Below, in pieces: positions 1-7,058 of a DNA stretch of 17,083 bases; the first letter of the stretch is position 1; every line of letters begins with the position of its first letter. Origin of the DNA: CAWVWD01 sp965662365 (lineage in GTDB: Bacteria; Bacteroidota; Bacteroidia; Chitinophagales; Saprospiraceae); NCBI GenBank assembly GCA_965662365.1, contig CBFIHR010000087.1, positions 1 through 17,083 on the forward strand, read 5' to 3'. Under the pieces are notes generated by a model. That model did no database searches. It worked only from the letters and a program-made list of their open reading frames with translations, and was not told where the DNA came from. A program made the position numbers and the translations under genes.

Positions 1-52
1 ATCATTAGAAATACGTTTATTTTTTGTATTTTTGATAAAAATCCGATGAATT

Positions 53-289
53 ATGGAATTAAAACTAAATATTCAATACAAAGAATTATTACATCTTATT
101 TAACAGCTTCCTGACAAACAGGTGCTTCAGTTGAAAAAGAATTTGAATACTATTCTTAAAAAGAAACAAGAAAAACCCAAAACGAATTTTCAAAAAATGC
201 TTTTGGAAGCTCCTGTTATGGACGATGAAGAATATGAAACCTATTTAGAAAATAGAAAACATTTTAACCGATGGCAATTTCAAAAGTAG
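53..289 (+). pseudogene. Broken small antitoxin-like gene (in-frame stop)
   Basis: Reading from the ATG at 53 gives one frame of 78 codons to the TAG at 287-289, interrupted by a TAA at 101-103 (codon 17). The text before the stop (MELKLNIQYKELLHLI) and after it (QLPDKQVLQLKKNLN, then a tail ending in RKHFNRWQFQK) reads as one continuous small protein. Its composition and layout match the short hypothetical proteins that precede PIN-domain toxins in many Bacteroidota; this is from memory of the family. The stop could come from a single AAA-to-TAA change, since a Lys fits between LLHLI and QLP. No toxin follows: the next frames are tiny and 290-397 holds nothing recognisable. A perfect TANNTTTG box lies at 27-34, but no clear -33 box was found. 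I infer a decayed toxin-antitoxin locus. A sequencing error at the stop is possible. Confidence 0.6.
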
Positions 290-397
290 ATATGAAAAAA
301 CAGGTTTTAATAGCTAAAAAACTAAAGGATATAATGTAGTCTACATCAAGTAAAAACCCACAAAATCACTTTCTTATCGTCATAAAGACACTTTCTT

Positions 398-428
398 TTT
401 GTCAAACTTCGCCATTTACTTACCTTAG
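398..428 (+). promoter_or_regulatory. Bacteroidota-type promoter for the symporter gene
   Basis: TTTG at 398-401 is followed by exactly 19 nt and then TACCTTAG at 421-428, one base away from the Bacteroidota -7 consensus TANNTTTG. The expected start of transcription is near 434-436, giving a leader of about 35 nt before the ATG at 470. The leader has no Shine-Dalgarno sequence, as is usual in this phylum. Confidence 0.55.
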
Positions 429-469
429 CCTAAAATACAACTTTATAAAACCAATAAACCACTCAAATT

Positions 470-2287
470 ATGGATTTTTTGACAATTATTTCCTTTGTAG
501 GTTTTACAGCCTTAGTGGCTGTTATTGCTTGGTATGCGACTCGCAATACCGATGAAAAATCAGCTGATGGCTACTTTTTAGGCGGCCGAAGTTTAGGGGC
601 AATTACGATTGCTGGTTCTTTACTCTTGACAAATTTATCCGCAGAGCAAATTGTCGGTTTAAACGGTCAAGCCTTTTCTGAAGGAATTATGGTAATGGCT
701 TGGGAAACTTTAGCCGCTATTGCGATGATTTTAGGAGCAATATTTTTATTGCCCAAATATATGCGTTCAGGAATTACGACGATTCCAGAGTTTATAGAAA
801 CAAGATTTGATGCCAATACAAAATCTTTGTTGTCCATTTTATTTTTATTCGCTTACGGAATCGTGCTGTTGCCAACGATTTTATATTCGGGTTCATTGGC
901 GTTTAGTACCTTATTTGACCTTCCGACCGCTTTGGGAATGTCCGAATGGACAGTGATTTGGATTTGTGTTTGGATTATCGGATTGATAGGAATCGTTTAT
1001 GCGATTTTTGGCGGTTTGAAAGCCGTTGCTGTTTCGGATTTGATTAATGCAATTGGTTTATTAGTCGGTGGAATATTGATTCCAATTTTTGGATTATTAT
1101 TGATCGGCGGTGATAGTATTGGTAATGGTTTGAATATACTTTGGGAAAGCAATCCAGAAAAATTTGATATGGTCGGAGCGGTGGATTCTTCGATTCCTTT
1201 TAGTACCGTTTTCACGGGAATGATGATTGCCCAAATGTATTATTGGGGAACAAACCAGTCGATTTTACAGCGTGTTTTTGCGGCTAAAAGTTTGAAAGAA
1301 GGCCAAAAAGGAATGTTATTCGCAGCCTTTGTGAAGTTTTTAATTCCTGTGATTGTCGTCTTGCCGGGTATTATCGCATGGCATTATTTTGATGGAAAAT
1401 TGGCAAATCCTGACCAGGCTTATCCTGCCTTGGTGAAAGAAGTATTACCGGGTGCTTTTGTTGGATTTTTTGCTGCCGTGCTTTTTGGTGCAGTCTTGAG
1501 TTCCTTCAATAGTTTATTAAATAGTAGTGCAACTTTATTCGGTTTTGATTTATTCAAACAGTTCTTTAATAATGAAGCGACCGAATCACAACGTGTAAAA
1601 GCAGGAAAAAATTTTGGTTTAGGTTTGGGTTTAGTTTCGATGACCATTGCACCGTTTATTGCTTTTGCTCCAGATGGTTTATTTAGTTATATCCAAAGTT
1701 CTTTAGGAAGTATGAGTGTACCGATTTTGGCGGTTGTTTTGATTGGAATGTTTACCAAAAAAGTACCTGCAATTGCTGCAAAAGCGGTCATGATTGGTGG
1801 CGTTTTATTGTATTTAACGAGTTTGTTATTTTTAGAATCTTCCTTTAGAAATGGTGCTGTAGAAGATGCTACAAAAGATGGTACGATTACGCAAGTTGAA
1901 ACAATTATTAATAAAGGAAATGCAGAAAAGCTATTTAATCCGAAAGGAATCATCATTGAGGAAAAGGAAACCAAAGCCATTGAAGATGAAAAGATAACCG
2001 CTGAGGAATTAAGTACTATCAAAGAAAAAACACCAGAAGAAATTCTCGCTGCTTTAAAAAAGGTAAGTGTGATAAAAGCAAAAGCCTATCCGCACTTTTT
2101 ACATATCATGGGAATTATCTTCGTATTAAGTATTGCTTTTATGTTGATGATGGGTAAAATTCGTCCGCAACAAACGCCTTACGAACCGAAAATCACAGAT
2201 GCGATTGATGTTACTCCGTGGAAATACACGATTATTGTATCTATTATAATTTCAATACTTGTATTAACTACATACTTTATATTTTAA
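470..2287 (+). CDS. Sodium:solute symporter (SSS/SLC5 family), YidK-like
   Basis: A 605-residue inner-membrane protein of the sodium:solute symporter family, predicted to import a sugar or related small solute using the sodium gradient. The first ~450 residues follow E. coli YidK and vSGLT closely. They carry GYFLGGRSL (34-42), the family signature LTNLSAEQIVGLNGQAF (53-69) and TTIPEFIETRFD (103-114), followed by repeated hydrophobic segments. Unusually, residues ~460-535 form a hydrophilic stretch rich in Lys and Glu between two late membrane segments; as I recall it, YidK has only a short loop there. Membrane segments resume at ~541, and the protein ends with another near its C-terminus. 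The gene has its own promoter and a strong terminator, so it appears monocistronic. The substrate cannot be read from the sequence. Confidence 0.93.
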   Translation: MDFLTIISFVGFTALVAVIAWYATRNTDEKSADGYFLGGRSLGAITIAGSLLLTNLSAEQIVGLNGQAFSEGIMVMAWETLAAIAMILGAIFLLPKYMRSGITTIPEFIETRFDANTKSLLSILFLFAYGIVLLPTILYSGSLAFSTLFDLPTALGMSEWTVIWICVWIIGLIGIVYAIFGGLKAVAVSDLINAIGLLVGGILIPIFGLLLIGGDSIGNGLNILWESNPEKFDMVGAVDSSIPFSTVFTGMMIAQMYYWGTNQSILQRVFAAKSLKEGQKGMLFAAFVKFLIPVIVVLPGIIAWHYFDGKLANPDQAYPALVKEVLPGAFVGFFAAVLFGAVLSSFNSLLNSSATLFGFDLFKQFFNNEATESQRVKAGKNFGLGLGLVSMTIAPFIAFAPDGLFSYIQSSLGSMSVPILAVVLIGMFTKKVPAIAAKAVMIGGVLLYLTSLLFLESSFRNGAVEDATKDGTITQVETIINKGNAEKLFNPKGIIIEEKETKAIEDEKITAEELSTIKEKTPEEILAALKKVSVIKAKAYPHFLHIMGIIFVLSIAFMLMMGKIRPQQTPYEPKITDAIDVTPWKYTIIVSIIISILVLTTYFIF

Positions 2288-2295
2288 TTTTTTTA

Positions 2296-2345
2296 AACCA
2301 CAAAGGCACAAAAGAAATCGAATAACTTTTGTGCCTTTTGTGGTT
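2296..2345. terminator. Bidirectional terminator between convergent genes
   Basis: A 19-nt left arm (2296-2314, starting AACCACAAAGGCAC) pairs with a 20-nt right arm (2326-2345) with a single bulged T and an 11-nt loop. T-runs lie on both outer sides (2287-2294 and, on the minus strand, 2346-2352). It can stop transcription of the symporter gene on the plus strand and of yifB on the minus strand. Confidence 0.85.
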
Positions 2346-2352
2346 AAAAAAA

Positions 2353-3906
2353 TCACTCTGCCCAACCTTCTCTATCCAACGTCCGAAAATGTATCGCTTC
2401 TGCTAAATGTTCGATACTAATATTTTCTGAATCCGCTAAATCTGCAATCGTTCGAGCTACTTTTAGGATTCTGTCGTAGGCACGAGCCGAGAGTTGTAAT
2501 TTTTCCATGGAGCGTTTTAACAACAATTTTCCTGCTTCATCAATTTCACATACCTTTAATAATAATCGTCGAGGCATTTGAGCATTACTGTGTACGGCTT
2601 TATAATCTTTAAACCGTTCTTCCTGTATTTTTCTCGCTTGCACAACCCGTTTGGCAATATCCGCTGAAGTTTCTGAAGGTCGTTGATTAGAAGTCAATTC
2701 GTCATAAGAAACTGGCGTGACTTCTACGTGCAAATCAATTCTATCCAACAAAGGCCCCGAAATCTTATTCAAATATCGCTTCACAACGCCCGGCGCACAG
2801 ACGCAATCTTTGTCGGGATGATTAAAATAGCCACACGGACAAGGATTCATACTCGATACCAAGACAAAACTCGCTGGATAATCCACCGAAATTTTCGCTC
2901 TCGAAATCGTCACTCGTCGTTCCTCCATCGGCTGCCGCATGACTTCCAACACTTGCCGTTTAAACTCTGGTAATTCATCTAAAAACAAAACGCCATTATG
3001 TGCCAATGAAATTTCACCAGGTTGAGGATTTGAGCCGCCACCAACTAAGGCGACATCACTTATTGTATGATGAGGTGCACGAAACGGTCGAGTCGTGATT
3101 AAAGCCGAGTTTTTCGGCAATTTTCCGGCAACGGAATGAATTTTTGTCGTTTCTAAAGCTTCATTCAAACTCAATGGCGGCAAAATCGTCGGAAATCGTC
3201 TGGCTAACATTGTTTTTCCTGCACCTGGCGGGCCAATCAAAATCACATTGTGACCACCAGCAGCAGATATTTCTAAGGCACGTTTGATGTTTTCTTGACC
3301 TCGAACATCTGAAAAACAGACTTCATAAATATTTTGCTGCTCCGCAAATACCGCTCGGGTGTCTAATGCGACAGGTTCTAACACCTTGTCACCGTTCAAA
3401 AAATCGACCACTTCCCGAATATTTTCAACACCATACACCTCCAAGTTATTGACAATTGCAGCTTCTTTGGCGTTTTCTTTTGGAACAATTAGCCCTCGAA
3501 ATTTTTCTTTTCTTGCTTGAATAGCAATTGGTAAAGCTCCTTTTATCGGTTGCAAAGTGCCATCTAACGATAATTCGCCCATCATTACAAAATCTCCGAT
3601 AATATCTGCCGTCATTTGTCGCATTCCGGCCAACATTCCGATGGCAATCGGCAAATCATACGCTGACCCTTCTTTACGAATATCAGCTGGTGCCATGTTT
3701 ACGGTCGTCGTGAGTCGAGGCAAACGCAAACCAGAATTTTTCACCGCAGCTTGTATCCGTTGATACCCTTCCCGAACGGCATTATCAGGTAAACCGACCA
3801 GAAAATAGCCTAAACCAGAACCTACCGGACCATCAACATTGACTTCAATGGTAATCGTCTGGGCATCAACTCCATAAACAGCACTTCCATAAGTTTTGAC
3901 GAGCAT
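2353..3906 (-). CDS. yifB: YifB/ComM family Mg-chelatase-like AAA+ protein
   Basis: A 517-residue cytoplasmic AAA+ ATPase of the YifB/ComM family, near the usual length. The N-terminal part is the ChlI-like lid domain (VGLPDNAVREGYQRIQAA, then PADIRKEGSAYDLPIAIG). The ATPase core has Walker A GPPGAGKT at 225-232 and Walker B VLFLDE at 306-311. A Cys cluster typical of the family (NPCPCG then DCVCAP; Cys 356, 358, 368, 370) follows. The C-terminal Mg-chelatase domain ends with SARAYDRILKVARTIADL. In Haemophilus and Vibrio the orthologue ComM is a hexameric branch-migration helicase that extends heteroduplex during natural transformation. A similar recombination role is inferred here. It is transcribed away from ccoG, with a short dyad in its leader. 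Confidence 0.95.
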   Translation of the reverse strand: MLVKTYGSAVYGVDAQTITIEVNVDGPVGSGLGYFLVGLPDNAVREGYQRIQAAVKNSGLRLPRLTTTVNMAPADIRKEGSAYDLPIAIGMLAGMRQMTADIIGDFVMMGELSLDGTLQPIKGALPIAIQARKEKFRGLIVPKENAKEAAIVNNLEVYGVENIREVVDFLNGDKVLEPVALDTRAVFAEQQNIYEVCFSDVRGQENIKRALEISAAGGHNVILIGPPGAGKTMLARRFPTILPPLSLNEALETTKIHSVAGKLPKNSALITTRPFRAPHHTISDVALVGGGSNPQPGEISLAHNGVLFLDELPEFKRQVLEVMRQPMEERRVTISRAKISVDYPASFVLVSSMNPCPCGYFNHPDKDCVCAPGVVKRYLNKISGPLLDRIDLHVEVTPVSYDELTSNQRPSETSADIAKRVVQARKIQEERFKDYKAVHSNAQMPRRLLLKVCEIDEAGKLLLKRSMEKLQLSARAYDRILKVARTIADLADSENISIEHLAEAIHFRTLDREGWAE

Positions 3907-3928
3907 TTTTTATTTGGATTTGTTTAAT

Positions 3929-3947
3929 AATTTGGTTTCACCAAATT
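3929..3947. promoter_or_regulatory. Short perfect dyad in the yifB leader
   Basis: AATTTGGT (3929-3936) and ACCAAATT (3940-3947) form a perfect 8-bp inverted repeat around TTC, 23 nt upstream of the yifB start codon. On the minus strand a TANNTTTG match (TAAATTTG) overlaps the dyad, but no well-spaced -33 box was found. It could be an operator or a leader hairpin. Confidence 0.35.
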
Positions 3948-4046
3948 TAAGTTTTTCTTTTCAAAGTTTCTAAAAGCAAGATTACAAACATGCTTTAGTA
4001 ACTAAAATCACGTAAATCTACCTTTACTAAAACATCACTTGCTAAA

Positions 4047-4060
4047 CTGATTTATATCAT
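4047..4060. promoter_or_regulatory. Candidate FNR/CRP-type box upstream of ccoG
   Basis: CTGAT-TTAT-ATCAT differs from the FNR consensus TTGAT-N4-ATCAA only at the outermost base of each half. It lies about 95 nt upstream of the ccoG start. Genes for cbb3 oxidases are FNR/ANR targets in many bacteria, so the site is plausible. With AT-rich background DNA a chance match is also likely. Confidence 0.3.
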
Positions 4061-4120
4061 CAAATGTCATCGCATCGACTGCTAACTTGCACCAGATTAT
4101 AATTTATTTAAAATGATATG

Positions 4121-4139
4121 ATTCAAATAGTTTTTGAAT
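4121..4139. promoter_or_regulatory. Perfect 7-bp dyad just upstream of ccoG
   Basis: ATTCAAA (4121-4127), spacer TAGTT, and TTTGAAT (4133-4139) form a perfect inverted repeat ending 16 nt before the ccoG ATG. It may be an operator or a leader hairpin near the ribosome-binding region. It has no U-tract, so it is not a terminator. Confidence 0.3.
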
Positions 4140-4155
4140 TGAAATAAAATATCCC

Positions 4156-5691
4156 ATGATTGTAGATAAATACGATTACGAAAAGGGTTCAAAAGATTCA
4201 GAGTTTTTTAGAGATTCGATCTCGAGTGTCGATGCGGATGGAAAACGTAAGTGGATTTATCCAAAAATGCCTAAAGGCTGGTTTTATGAAAAACGTAAAA
4301 TCGTTAGTTACCTGCTTTTGGTGTTTTTATTTGCCGGTCCTTTTATAAAAATCGGTGGTGAACCTTTACTGATGATCAACGTCTTAGCACGTAAATTTGT
4401 CATCTTAGGACAACCATTTTGGCCGCAAGATTTCATTTATTTTGGGTTAGGAATGATTGCCTTCATTGTCTTTATTATTCTCTTTACGGTGATTTATGGT
4501 CGCCTTTTCTGTGGTTGGGTTTGTCCGCAGACCATTTTCATGGAAATGGTTTTCCGTCGTATTGAATATTGGATAGAAGGTACGGATTCTCAACAAAAGA
4601 AATTAAACGCAGCACCCTGGACCCGAGATAAAATCATCAAAAAAGTATCAAAACAAATCATCTTTTTTGCGATTGCTTTCCTTATCGGAAATACCTTTTT
4701 GGCCTATATTATCGGAATTGACGAACTATTCTTATTAGTGACGGCACCGATTTCGGAAAACTTAGGGAACTTCTCCGCAATGGTTATTTTCTCTTTCGCC
4801 TTCTATTTTGTATTCTCTTATATGCGGGAGCAAGTTTGTACCTCAATTTGTCCTTATGGTCGTTTGCAAGGTGTTTTATTAGATCAAAATTCTATTGCGG
4901 TTATGTACGATACCGTTCGTGGCGAACCTCGTGGTCGTATGAAAAAGAAACGCAAAAAAGCCAAATCTAATATCGAACCGCCACAAGGTGTCAAAGTTGA
5001 CAATCCGTTAGTCAATATCCAAAGCATGGTCGATGCAGCGACAAAAGATACAACCGTTGAAGTATCCGCAGAACCAGTTTTGGGGGATTGTATAGATTGT
5101 GGCTTGTGTGTCAAAGTTTGCCCTACAGGTATAGATATTCGTAATGGAACACAATTAGAATGTGTCAACTGTACAGCTTGTATCGATGCGTGTGATGAGG
5201 TTATGGTCAAAGTTGATCGCCCGACAGGCTTGATTCGCTATGCATCACAAAATATGATTGATAATAACGAACCGTTTAGATTTACAACTCGAATGAAAGC
5301 CTACACAGCTGTTTTAACATTGTTGTTGGGCGTTTTATTTACGTCTTTGTCTTTACGTTCAGATATGGAAGTAACAATTTTGAGAGCACCCGGGCCATTG
5401 TATCAGCAGGTTGACGAAACTACGGTTAGTAATTTATACACCTATCAAATTATTAATAAAACAAATGAAGATTTACCACTTGAATTAAAAGTAAAAAATG
5501 ACAGAGGTGTCGTCAAATTAGTAGGTAACGAAGATGGTTTAAGCATCGAAAAACAAGGTATCATCAAAGGTGCGTTTTTCCTTGAAATGCCAATTAAAGA
5601 ATTAGACGGTCGTAAAAATAAAGTGTACATCGAAATTTGGTCAAATGGTCAACGAATCGATGGCATGAAAACCAGTTTTAACTACAAATAG
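4156..5691 (+). CDS. ccoG: Cytochrome cbb3 oxidase accessory protein CcoG (RdxA/FixG)
   Basis: A 511-residue membrane iron-sulfur protein of the CcoG/RdxA/FixG family, which helps assemble cbb3 cytochrome c oxidase, with a proposed role in copper reduction or delivery. Hydrophobic segments occur at about 49-67, 92-114 and 167-186. The NapH-like CxxxCP motifs are FCGWVCPQ (Cys119, Cys123) and CTSICPYGRLQG (Cys228, Cys232). Two four-cysteine [4Fe-4S] sites follow: Cys312/315/318/322 and Cys336/339/342/346. A late membrane segment (~380-395) precedes a C-terminal Ig-like domain. All expected Cys residues are intact and the length is slightly above the usual ~470. The gene heads a run with ccoH and a DsbD_2 protein. 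The oxidase genes ccoNOP do not precede it; yifB does. Confidence 0.95.
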   Translation: MIVDKYDYEKGSKDSEFFRDSISSVDADGKRKWIYPKMPKGWFYEKRKIVSYLLLVFLFAGPFIKIGGEPLLMINVLARKFVILGQPFWPQDFIYFGLGMIAFIVFIILFTVIYGRLFCGWVCPQTIFMEMVFRRIEYWIEGTDSQQKKLNAAPWTRDKIIKKVSKQIIFFAIAFLIGNTFLAYIIGIDELFLLVTAPISENLGNFSAMVIFSFAFYFVFSYMREQVCTSICPYGRLQGVLLDQNSIAVMYDTVRGEPRGRMKKKRKKAKSNIEPPQGVKVDNPLVNIQSMVDAATKDTTVEVSAEPVLGDCIDCGLCVKVCPTGIDIRNGTQLECVNCTACIDACDEVMVKVDRPTGLIRYASQNMIDNNEPFRFTTRMKAYTAVLTLLLGVLFTSLSLRSDMEVTILRAPGPLYQQVDETTVSNLYTYQIINKTNEDLPLELKVKNDRGVVKLVGNEDGLSIEKQGIIKGAFFLEMPIKELDGRKNKVYIEIWSNGQRIDGMKTSFNYK

Positions 5692-5774
5692 TGTTGAAGC
5701 CTTGAGGTCTTGAAGTATTGATGTTCTTTTTTTCGTCAATACCTCAACACCTCAATACCTCAACACCTCAACAC
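5692..5774 (+). repeat. Octamer-repeat dyad between ccoG and ccoH
   Basis: The right arm (5736-5774) is five tandem octamers of the form TCAAYACC: TCAATACC, TCAACACC, TCAATACC, TCAACACC, TCAACAC. The left arm (from 5691, on the last base of the ccoG stop codon, to ~5721) is about four complementary octamers ending in TTGA (for example AGTATTGA). The pyrimidine-rich loop contains a 7-T run (5728-5733 region). Folded as RNA it would make a long, imperfect, slippable hairpin filling almost the whole 94-nt gap. It may tune read-through or mRNA stability between the two genes. It shares its logic with the dyads at 6221-6280 and 8975-9009. Confidence 0.8.
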
Positions 5775-5785
5775 AATAAAAACAC

Positions 5786-6220
5786 ATGAATTGGGGATGG
5801 AAAATAGCAATTTTATATGGTAGCTTTGTCACGATGATGGTGACTTTAGTCGTCTTATCTTCACAGCAAGATATTCCGTTAGTAACGGAAGATTATTATG
5901 AAAAAGATTTGCAATACGAAACTCAAATGCGACGTATTGCAAATAGTAAGGAACTGGCAGAAGATGTCAGCGTCAAATACGATGCGAAAACACAACAAAT
6001 CAAAGTTCAATTTCCAAAAGAAATCAGCGAAATTGAAGGCGAAATTTTATGTTTTCGACCATCACAAGAAGGGATTGATTTTACTTTAAACCTTGACAAT
6101 TTAAAAGAAAACGCTACTTCGTTCGGCACTTCTGAAATGCTCAATGGCCGCTGGAAAATCAAAATCACTTGGGAAGGCGACGGCGAAATTTATTACAAAG
6201 AAGCAATCGTTTATATTTAA
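5786..6220 (+). CDS. ccoH: FixH/CcoH family protein
   Basis: A 144-residue protein of the FixH/CcoH family, a small subunit-like factor needed for stable assembly of cbb3 oxidase. It has one N-terminal membrane segment (about 5-26, MNWGWKIAILYGSFVTMMVT), then a soluble domain expected on the outer face of the inner membrane. The family motif around DIPLVTEDYYEKDLQYETQM (29-48) is clear. Length is normal for Bacteroidota members. It follows ccoG after a 94-nt gap occupied by an octamer-repeat dyad and precedes the DsbD_2 gene after a gap occupied by a heptamer-repeat dyad. Confidence 0.9.
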   Translation: MNWGWKIAILYGSFVTMMVTLVVLSSQQDIPLVTEDYYEKDLQYETQMRRIANSKELAEDVSVKYDAKTQQIKVQFPKEISEIEGEILCFRPSQEGIDFTLNLDNLKENATSFGTSEMLNGRWKIKITWEGDGEIYYKEAIVYI

Positions 6221-6280
6221 GTGTGAAGTTTGAAGTGTGAGGTCTAAATTACTTCACACTTCAAACCTCACATTTCACAC
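6221..6280 (+). repeat. Heptamer-repeat dyad between ccoH and the DsbD_2 gene
   Basis: Directly after the ccoH stop codon come GTGTGAA, GTTTGAA and GTGTGAG as tandem 7-mers (6221-6241). The other arm (6253-6280) is TTCACAC, TTCAAAC, CTCACAT, TTCACAC. The arms pair well once one 7-mer is skipped: GTTTGAAGTGTGAGGT (6228-6243) faces ACTTCACACTTCAAAC (6251-6266). The element ends 9 nt before the GTG start of the next gene, so it could affect initiation there. It has no U-run long enough for a standard terminator. Confidence 0.75.
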
Positions 6281-6289
6281 TTTAGTAAG

Positions 6290-7000
6290 GTGGAACTCTG
6301 GACAGCATTTTTAATTGGTTTTATTGGTAGCTTTCATTGCGTTGGTATGTGTGGGCCAATCGCACTGAGCTTGCCATATCAAGACGTCACCAAAGTCAAG
6401 ACAGCTGCCAATGTTCTATTGTACAATTTCGGTCGTATCACAACTTACGCCCTCATTGGCCTAATCTTCGGTTTAATCGGAAAAAGTATTGCCCTAGCAG
6501 GTTTTCAGCAAGGTTTGTCTATTGCCATTGGCGTGTTATTATTGTTAGCTGCTTTTTCGATTGTAAACGTGGAAAAACAATTGGTCAAATTACCTTTTTT
6601 AGATGTTTTATTTAAGAAAGTTAAAACCCGCTTGGCTTATTTATTAAATCAAAAAGATAGAAAAAAAAATACTTTATACGCTGTTGGCTTTTTTAATGGA
6701 TTTTTGCCTTGTGGCTTAGTTTATATGGCGATTGTTGGAGCGATTTCGACTGGCGATGTATTAAGCGGCAGCTTTTATATGGCAATTTTCGGAATTGGAA
6801 CACTGCCCACAATGGTCAGTATGGCTTTAGTTGGGAATTTAATTAGTCTCAATTTTCGTAGAAATATCCAAAAAATAATCCCATTCATGCTGTTTGCTTT
6901 TGCGGTTTTATTCATTTTGAGAGGATTAAATTTAGATATTCCTTACCTTAGTCCAATGCTGATTGATTTTTCCTCTGACGAAATCCCTGTTTGCCACTAA
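6290..7000 (+). CDS. DsbD_2 / SafE-like membrane protein of the cbb3 assembly cluster
   Basis: A 236-residue polytopic inner-membrane protein, usually annotated as a sulfite exporter TauE/SafE family protein but closest to the DsbD_2 (cytochrome c biogenesis transmembrane) group. Key motifs are FHCVGMCGP (15-23, Cys17 and Cys21) and FLPCGLVY (Cys141), both in membrane segments, with about six hydrophobic segments overall. In Bacteroidota and Proteobacteria such proteins sit beside cco genes and are suspected to handle thiol redox or copper for the oxidase; true sulfite export is doubtful. The C-terminus is Cys-His, a possible metal ligand pair (inference). The start is GTG at 6290, chosen because the following MELWTAFLIGFIGSFHC pattern fits the family start; no in-frame ATG occurs before Met20. 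Confidence 0.85.
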   Translation: MELWTAFLIGFIGSFHCVGMCGPIALSLPYQDVTKVKTAANVLLYNFGRITTYALIGLIFGLIGKSIALAGFQQGLSIAIGVLLLLAAFSIVNVEKQLVKLPFLDVLFKKVKTRLAYLLNQKDRKKNTLYAVGFFNGFLPCGLVYMAIVGAISTGDVLSGSFYMAIFGIGTLPTMVSMALVGNLISLNFRRNIQKIIPFMLFAFAVLFILRGLNLDIPYLSPMLIDFSSDEIPVCH

Positions 7001-7012
7001 GAAAATAAAAAG

Positions 7013-7045
7013 TCACCCCGAAACTTTGAGGTGAATTTTTTAATT
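7013..7045. terminator. Bidirectional terminator between the cco cluster and menD
   Basis: TCACC (7013-7017) pairs with GGTGA (7030-7034), with further weak internal pairing. AATTTTTTAATTTT follows on the plus strand, and a T-rich run (CTTTTTATTTTC) follows on the minus strand. It lies between two converging genes. Confidence 0.65.
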
Positions 7046-7058
7046 TTATTAAATGCCT

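Noticed and set aside
271..339. 22-codon frame overlapping the end of the broken antitoxin gene
   Set aside because: It starts inside the antitoxin tail, has no recognisable motif and is too short to be the expected toxin.
1687..2022. 111-codon open frame antisense to the symporter gene
   Set aside because: It lies entirely opposite a well-supported gene, and its composition is that of reverse-read membrane-protein codons.
4884..5210. 108-codon open frame antisense to ccoG
   Set aside because: It lies opposite the conserved ferredoxin region of ccoG, with no family resemblance and no promoter.
5736..5774. Tandem octamers as a possible CRISPR array
   Set aside because: The units are 8 nt with no spacers between them, and there are no cas genes in the window.
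6290..7000. Function as a sulfite exporter
   Set aside because: The common annotation rests on a broad family name; the Cys motifs and cco context fit the DsbD_2 group better.
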